Assembly: GCA_027322565.1 (NCBI GenBank)
Contig: DAHVRG010000051.1
Location: 1 to 11,675, forward strand
DNA: 11,675 nt
Direction: 5' to 3'
Source: Georgenia sp.
GTDB taxonomy: Bacteria > Actinomycetota > Actinomycetes > Actinomycetales > Actinomycetaceae
A program made the position numbers and the translations under genes. Shown here one piece after another: positions 8,715-11,675 of the stretch (positions within the stretch are counted from its first letter, which is position 1; each line of letters opens with the position of its first letter). The notes under the pieces were generated by a model. It did not search any database, was not told the origin of the DNA, and saw only the letters and a program-made list of their open reading frames with translations.

Positions 8715-9653
8715 GTGTCCGACCGCTCGACCCTCCGGTCCAGCCCCGGCCCCGCCGGCCCGGGCACCAGCCGGGCGGACCTCGTCCGGGCCTACGTCGC
8801 GCTGACCAAGCCGCGGATCATCGAGCTGCTCCTCATCACCACGGTCCCCACGCTCTTCCTCGCCGCAGACGGCTGGCCCGGCCTGTGGCTGACGGTGGCG
8901 ACGGTCATCGGCGGCTACGCCGCCGCCGGGTCGGCGAACACGTGGAACATGATCCTCGACCGGGACATCGACCGGCTGATGAACCGGACGAAGCAGCGAC
9001 CACTGGTGACCGGGGTGGTCTCGGTCCGCCAGGCGGCCGTCTTCGCCGTCGTCCTCGGGGTCTTCGCGGTGCTGTGGTTCGGGCTGCTCGTCAACTGGGC
9101 GTCGGCGTGGCTGGCCCTCGCGGCGATCGTCATGTACGTCGTCGGTTACACGATGCTGCTCAAGCGCCGCACCACGCAGAACATCGTCTGGGGCGGCGCG
9201 GCCGGGTGCATGCCGGTGCTCATCGGCTGGTCCGCCGTCACGGGGACCGTCTCCTGGGCGGCGCTCGTGCTCTTCGGGATCATCTTCTTCTGGACGCCGC
9301 CCCACTACTGGCCGCTGTCCATGCGCTTCCGGAAGGACTACGCCCGGGCCGAGGTCCCGATGCTGCCGGTCGTGGCGTCGAACGCCACCGTCGCCGCCCA
9401 GATCCTCGCCTACGGCGCGGCCATGGTGGCCTGCTCCCTCCTCCTCGTGCCCGTCGCCGGGATGACGTGGGTCTACGCCGTCGTCACCGGGGTCGCCGGG
9501 GCCTGGTTCATCGCCGGCTGTGTGCGGCTGCTGGCGCGGGCGCGTCAGCCCGAGCGGGGCAAGCTCGCAGCGATGAAGGTGTTCCACGCCTCGATCACCT
9601 ACCTGACGATCGTCTTCGTCGCGGTGGCGGTCGATCCGTTCCTCCCGCTGTAG
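8715..9653 (+). CDS. ctaB: Protoheme IX farnesyltransferase (heme O synthase)
   Basis: Membrane prenyltransferase of the UbiA superfamily that adds a farnesyl group to heme B to make heme O, the precursor of heme A for aa3-type cytochrome oxidase. The 312 residues include about eight to nine hydrophobic segments. Diagnostic blocks are [16 protein letters not shown] (30-45), the first Asp-rich site [20 protein letters not shown] (78-97) with D82 and D86, [17 protein letters not shown] (145-161), and [19 protein letters not shown] (191-209) followed by EVPMLPV. The start is GTG at 8715 with AGGAGG (8698-8703) 11 nt upstream; GTG at 8703 is an in-frame alternative, and the frame is open back to 8607, near a candidate transcription start. 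The gene is divergent from tkt as in mycobacteria. CtaA, its usual partner in heme A synthesis, is not in the window. Confidence 0.96.
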   Translation: MSDRSTLRSSPGPAGPGTSRADLVRAYVALTKPRIIELLLITTVPTLFLAADGWPGLWLTVATVIGGYAAAGSANTWNMILDRDIDRLMNRTKQRPLVTGVVSVRQAAVFAVVLGVFAVLWFGLLVNWASAWLALAAIVMYVVGYTMLLKRRTTQNIVWGGAAGCMPVLIGWSAVTGTVSWAALVLFGIIFFWTPPHYWPLSMRFRKDYARAEVPMLPVVASNATVAAQILAYGAAMVACSLLLVPVAGMTWVYAVVTGVAGAWFIAGCVRLLARARQPERGKLAAMKVFHASITYLTIVFVAVAVDPFLPL

Positions 9654-9663
9654 GGTCCACCTC

Positions 9664-10647
9664 GTGTCCCGCACGACGTCGTCTCCGGCCGCGGAGCGGT
9701 CGCGTGCGCCGGACCGGGACCTGCCGGAGGACCTCGAACGGGCGCTGGAGGAGTACCTGGCGCACCTCGCCGTCGAGCGGGGCCTGAGCGAGCACACCCT
9801 CGCCGCGTATCGCCGGGACCTGACCCGCTATGCCGCCTACCTGGGTGACCGCGGCCGCGACCGGCTCGACGACGTCGCTGGGACGGACGTCGCCGAGTAC
9901 GTCGAGGTGCTGCGCACCGGATCCGACGGTGGACGCCCGCTCGCCGTCTCGTCCGCCGGCCGCGCGGTGGTCGCGGTCCGGGGATGGCACCGGTTCGCCG
10001 TGCTCGAGGGACGTGCCGCCACGGACCCGAGTGCCGACGTCCGCGCCCCGGTTGCGGCCCGCCGGCTCCCCAGGGCACTGAGCACCGACGACGTCGAGCG
10101 GCTCCTCGAGGCGGCCTCGCTCGGCGAGGGCCCGGTGCCGCTGCGGGACCGCGCGCTGCTCGAGCTGCTCTACGGCACCGGTGCCCGGATCAGCGAGGCA
10201 GTCGGCCTGTCCGCCGACGACCTCGACCTCGAGGTCGGCACCGTGCGGCTCTTCGGCAAGGGCCGCCGGGAGCGGGTGGTGCCCGTGGGGCGCTTCGCCG
10301 TCGAGGCCGTGGAGGCCTACCTCGTCCGTGCCCGCCCGGAGCTGGCCCGGGCAGGTCGGGGGACGAGCGCCCTGTTCCTCAACCAGCGGGGCGGGCCGCT
10401 CAGCCGCCAGAGCGCGTGGGCCGTGCTGCAGGCCGCGGGCGCCCGGGCGGGGCTCGGGGACCGCGTCTCCCCGCACACGCTGCGGCACTCGTTCGCCACG
10501 CATCTGCTCGCCGGCGGCGCCGACGTGCGGGTGGTCCAGGAGCTCCTCGGGCACGCGTCGGTGACGACGACGCAGATCTACACCCAGGTGACCGTGCAGG
10601 CGATGCGCGAGGTCTACGCCACCGCCCATCCCCGCGCCCGCGGCTGA
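9664..10647 (+). CDS. xerD: Site-specific tyrosine recombinase XerD
   Basis: XerD acts with XerC at the dif site near the replication terminus to resolve chromosome dimers. The 327-residue protein has an N-terminal SAM-like core-binding domain (about 24-115, with [19 protein letters not shown]) and a C-terminal catalytic domain (about 138-320). All catalytic residues are present: R175 in [13 protein letters not shown]199 in [13 protein letters not shown]271 and R274 in [14 protein letters not shown]297 in [11 protein letters not shown], and nucleophile Y306 in QIYTQVT. From memory the catalytic half resembles mycobacterial XerD closely, which argues for the housekeeping enzyme and not a phage or integron integrase. 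The start is GTG at 9664, 10 nt after the ctaB stop, with only a weak AGGG before it; the first about 20 residues are a variable tail. Co-transcription with ctaB is likely. Its usual actinobacterial neighbours (pyrG/nudix upstream, parA/scpA downstream) are missing. Confidence 0.92.
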   Translation: MSRTTSSPAAERSRAPDRDLPEDLERALEEYLAHLAVERGLSEHTLAAYRRDLTRYAAYLGDRGRDRLDDVAGTDVAEYVEVLRTGSDGGRPLAVSSAGRAVVAVRGWHRFAVLEGRAATDPSADVRAPVAARRLPRALSTDDVERLLEAASLGEGPVPLRDRALLELLYGTGARISEAVGLSADDLDLEVGTVRLFGKGRRERVVPVGRFAVEAVEAYLVRARPELARAGRGTSALFLNQRGGPLSRQSAWAVLQAAGARAGLGDRVSPHTLRHSFATHLLAGGADVRVVQELLGHASVTTTQIYTQVTVQAMREVYATAHPRARG

Positions 10648-10656
10648 GCGGGCGGT

Positions 10657-10691
10657 TCCCCGGCCCGAGCCCGGAGGACCGGGGCCGGGGA
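10657..10691. terminator. GC-rich inverted repeat between convergent genes, likely two-way terminator
   Basis: TCCCCGGCCC (10657-10666) is the exact reverse complement of GGGCCGGGGA (10682-10691), with a 15-nt loop. It fills most of the 51-nt gap between the xerD stop and the stop of the small minus-strand gene. Neither side has a T-run, as is usual for GC-rich actinobacteria. Position between convergent genes supports termination of both transcripts; function is inferred. Confidence 0.6.
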
Positions 10692-10698
10692 GACGGCG

Positions 10699-10980
10699 CT
10701 ACGCCCGGTGCCTGCCCTGTGGGTTCTCCGAGCCGCCGGCGTCGACCTCGGTGTCCGCGCGCCGGCGGCCGGAGGGTCGGTCGGTGGTCGTGTCGGCACC
10801 CTCGTTGCCGACCCGCTCGTCGACGGCGTCGCGTCCCTGCTCCACCTTGTCGGCGTACTTCCCGCCGGTCATCCGGTTCGCCAGGTCCGCGCCGCGGTCG
10901 AGGGCCTGGTCGCTCAGCTGCTCGCCCTTGTCGCTGCTGAGTGCCTGCTTGGCCTTCTTGGCCATGTCACCGAGTCCCAT
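10699..10980 (-). CDS. MT0933-like antitoxin family small protein
   Basis: A 93-residue, highly charged soluble protein. The N-terminal part (MGLGDMAKKAKQALSSDKGE, 1-20) and the block TGGKYADKVEQGRDAVDERV (38-57) match the pattern of the actinobacterial MT0933-like (Rv0909-type) antitoxin family; this is recalled, not searched. The rest (about 60-93) is polar, low-complexity and probably disordered. No partner toxin gene lies next to it in the window, so an antitoxin role is uncertain; many family members are solitary and of unknown function. The start is ATG at 10980 with AGGAGG (10986-10991) 5 nt upstream, and that binding site overlaps the stop codon (10990-10992) of the regulator gene before it, implying one transcript and coupled translation. 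CsbD-like stress proteins are a weaker alternative because of similar charge and size. Confidence 0.75.
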   Translation of the reverse strand: MGLGDMAKKAKQALSSDKGEQLSDQALDRGADLANRMTGGKYADKVEQGRDAVDERVGNEGADTTTDRPSGRRRADTEVDAGGSENPQGRHRA

Positions 10981-10989
10981 CTGGACCTC

Positions 10990-11675
10990 CTAGCCGTTGG
11001 TCGCCATCCGGAACGGGGTCGTCGCGACGAGCGCGGCGACGAGCTCCGGACGACTGCGTACCGACATCTTGGCGTACACCGCGCGGACGTGGTCGTGAAC
11101 CGTGTGCGGGGAGATGTGCAGCTCCGCCGCGACGGCGGCGACGTCCAGCCCCCGCACCCACAGCTCGGTGACCTCGCGTCTCGTGGGGTCAGCCCGTGGG
11201 CAGCGACGATGACCGGTGCCAGCTCGGCGGGACGCGCGGGCTCGATGACGACGACGCTCCGGTCGTCGCCCAACCGGGAACCGTGAAGCACCAGCCAGTG
11301 CCCGCCCGGGACGGGCAGCCGTGCCACCGGCGGTGGTCCTGCCGTCGCGCCCTCGGCGACGGCCCGGGCCTGCTGCGCGACCTCGTGGACCGCCATCGGC
11401 AGCTCGAGGCCTGCCGTCGGCACTGCGGCGAGGAGCTCGCGGGCCTGCTCCGTCGCCGACACGACCCGTGCGGAGTCGTCGACGACGACGACCCCAGGAG
11501 CGGACGCCGGGTCGTCGGCGGCGGACGCGAGCAGGTGGCCCGTCCGCAGGCCTGCGGCGATGTGTCCGGACGCCCGGCGCAGCACGTCGGCCTCCGCCGC
11601 CGTGAACGGGGCCGCGTCCTCCTCGGGAGAGACAGACGTGGCCCCAGACGGTGGAGCCGATGCGCAGCACGGCGC
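10990..11675 (-). CDS. LuxR-type transcriptional regulator with GAF/PAS-like region, 5'-truncated by the window, two compensating frameshifts
   Basis: This is the C-terminal part of a DNA-binding regulator; the beginning lies beyond 11675. The reading changes frame twice. Bases 11675-11626 give the end of a GAF-like domain (LRIGSTVWGHVCLS). From 11624 to 11181 the next frame carries the sensible continuation: EEDAAPFTAAEADVLRRAS, then a PAS-like strand pattern VVVVDDSARVVSATEQA. From 11178 to the stop at 10990 the first frame resumes with a complete LuxR HTH: REVTELWVRGLDVAAVAAEL and HISPHTVHDHVRAVYAKMSV. Adding one base at 11178-11181 restores the canonical LTPRExEV start of the HTH, and removing one C/G from the GGG at 11625-11627 joins the first two parts. 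The uncorrected through-frame is open (226 codons to a GTG at 11670) but its middle is Arg/Gly/Pro-rich nonsense. No receiver domain is visible. The target genes and ligand are unknown; it is probably co-transcribed with the small gene after it. Confidence 0.75.
   Translation of the reverse strand, partial: AVLRIGSTVWGHVCLSRGGRGPVHGGGGRRAAPGVRTHRRRPADGPPARVRRRRPGVRSWGRRRRRLRTGRVGDGAGPRAPRRSADGRPRAADGGPRGRAAGPGRRRGRDGRTTAGGTAARPGRALAGASRFPVGRRPERRRHRARASRRAGTGHRRCPRADPTRREVTELWVRGLDVAAVAAELHISPHTVHDHVRAVYAKMSVRSRPELVAALVATTPFRMATNG

Noticed and set aside
9664-10647. The tyrosine recombinase as the integrase of a mobile element
   Set aside because: Sequence pattern fits housekeeping XerD; there is no tRNA gene, direct repeat, excisionase or phage gene nearby, and base composition matches its neighbours.
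11178-11181. Programmed ribosomal frameshifting in the LuxR-type gene
   Set aside because: No slippery heptamer or downstream structure was seen at either site, and two opposite shifts would be required. Indels or sequence errors are simpler.

Overview
The window is GC-rich (by eye around 70%) and its genes resemble those of an actinomycete. Support for this includes OpcA (a protein confined mainly to Actinobacteria and cyanobacteria), the tkt-tal-(pgi)-zwf-opcA-pgl gene order, ctaB divergent from tkt as in mycobacteria, an XerD of actinobacterial type and an MT0933-like small protein. The presence of pgi between tal and zwf hints at Micrococcales-like or Streptomyces-like relatives rather than mycobacteria, but this placement is inference.

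Positions 8-8409, minus strand: one tightly packed pentose-phosphate operon, transcribed tkt, tal, pgi, zwf, opcA, pgl. Transketolase and transaldolase form the non-oxidative branch. Glucose-6-phosphate isomerase links to glycolysis. G6PDH (Zwf), its assembly factor OpcA and 6-phosphogluconolactonase form the start of the oxidative branch. The 6-phosphogluconate dehydrogenase, ribose-5-P isomerase and ribulose-5-P epimerase genes are not here. Five of the six genes are separated by 1-18 nt or overlap by 4 nt. The only larger gap, between tkt and tal (55 nt), holds a perfect 12-bp GC hairpin.

Positions 8410-8714: a divergent control region of about 300 nt with candidate -10 elements for both directions and a nested hairpin in the presumed tkt leader.

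Positions 8715-10647, plus strand: ctaB (protoheme IX farnesyltransferase, heme O synthesis for cytochrome oxidase), followed 10 nt later by xerD (chromosome-dimer-resolution tyrosine recombinase). Positions 10648-10698 hold a GC-rich inverted repeat between convergent genes, a plausible two-way terminator.

Positions 10699-11675, minus strand: a small MT0933-family antitoxin-like gene preceded by the 3' part of a GAF/PAS-like LuxR-type regulator that runs off the window. The regulator appears to carry two single-base frameshifts that cancel each other, so a stop-free frame survives although the middle of the protein is out of frame. This is the most unusual thing in the window. No new defence, mobile or CRISPR system is visible; the rest is ordinary core metabolism.
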